Below are positions 63,794 to 64,000 of a stretch of 64,000 nucleotides of DNA, in pieces (the stretch's first letter is position 1; each line of letters opens with the position of its first letter). Position numbers and translations under genes: made by a program. This DNA comes from Tetragonia tetragonoides (Eukaryota > Streptophyta > Magnoliopsida > Caryophyllales > Aizoaceae): assembly GCA_038025085.1 (NCBI GenBank), contig CM076148.1, positions 16,074,501-16,138,500 on the forward strand, given 5' to 3'. The notes beneath the pieces were generated by a model. The model ran no database searches, was not told the origin of the DNA, and was given only the letters and a program-made list of their open reading frames with translations.

Positions 63794-64000
63794 ATCAAAC
63801 TATTGCACAATATTTCTTTTTAACCTTGTTCTTACAGTCATTTCTCACTTTTCGTGTGACTCTTTTATTCGAATATCAACGGTTTCTACTTAAAACACAA
63901 CACGTCTCCCGAAATCTTTTATACTAGTGTTTTCTGATTCTAAACAGCGTTTTAAATAAGGCTACATAAAAATAAAAAAAATAAAAAAAAATTTAAAAAA

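Larger units (their letters stand above)
3098..64000 (-). repeat. 5S rDNA tandem array, main block
   Basis: Copies 6-186, all minus strand. Spacers fall into at least three families, told apart on the plus strand by the core words gaaaatcaacggtttctact, gaaaataaacggtttgtact and cggtttgtacgtaaaaccca, and by A-rich tracts containing either acatttaaa, aatttaaa or aacgtttaaa. The gene boundary is given as the 118-bp core; many copies have one further G on the plus-strand left side, which would make a 119-nt RNA. The window ends in the A-rich spacer beyond copy 186, so the array continues. Confidence 0.97.

Noticed and set aside
1..64000. Cassandra-type retroelement (LTRs carrying 5S sequence) as the source of the repeats
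   Set aside because: Units are single, head-to-tail and of constant size with complete 5S genes, with no primer-binding site, polypurine tract or LTR pair.
1..64000. CRISPR-like array of regular repeats
   Set aside because: The conserved part is a 118-bp rRNA gene and the spacers are homologous to one another; there is no cas gene and the DNA is from a plant.
1..64000. tRNA, 18S/25S rRNA or other RNA genes within spacers
   Set aside because: The spacers are A/T-rich and homologous across units; no cloverleaf-type boxes or other rRNA words were seen.

Overview
The window is almost entirely one tandem array of nuclear 5S ribosomal RNA genes, read from the minus strand. I count 186 copies, of which 184 run end to end (several with small internal deletions) and two are partial (copies 6 and 72). 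They all point the same way, spaced about 325-345 bp apart, with a 118-bp gene followed by an AT-rich spacer of about 220 bp. The gene consensus has the angiosperm 5S signature (GGGTGCGATC start, CCGGATCCCATCAGAACTCC, GTTAAGCGTGCTTGGGCGAG, GGATGGGTGACCTCCTGGGA), and the one non-array segment carries the tail of a plant plasma-membrane H+-ATPase gene. This is therefore a flowering-plant chromosome; I do not try to name the species. Array continues off both window ends.

Layout: 1-1653 array (copies 1-5); 1654-3097 a foreign 1.44-kb segment with a decayed H+-ATPase 3' end (exons still readable) behind a repeat-rich leader; 3098-26 kb array made mostly of near-consensus genes (the three exact-consensus copies 28, 45 and 53 are here); 26-64 kb array of more diverged subfamilies, including a C-box variant (nt81 G>A) seen in 38 copies and nowhere to the left, a class lacking nt31-40, and a class lacking one C at nt46/47.

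The array has clear higher-order structure: a 21-unit, 7.08-kb tandem duplication (39911-46991 and 46992-54073), three rounds of a 5-unit 1.67-1.68-kb block (55289-60318), and 6-, 7-, 12- and 13-unit repeats elsewhere. Four copies carry one or two extra 33-bp duplications of the gene start, and one is fused to a second partial gene. These are the footprints of unequal exchange within a locus that is only partly homogenised.

Numbering used throughout: nt positions are in RNA sense from G1 of GGGTGCGATC; substitutions are relative to the consensus of this window. Internal promoter positions follow the known 5S scheme: A box nt50-64, IE nt67-72, C box nt80-97. The short open frames seen on the minus strand across the array are chance readings through spacer plus 5S and are not genes.
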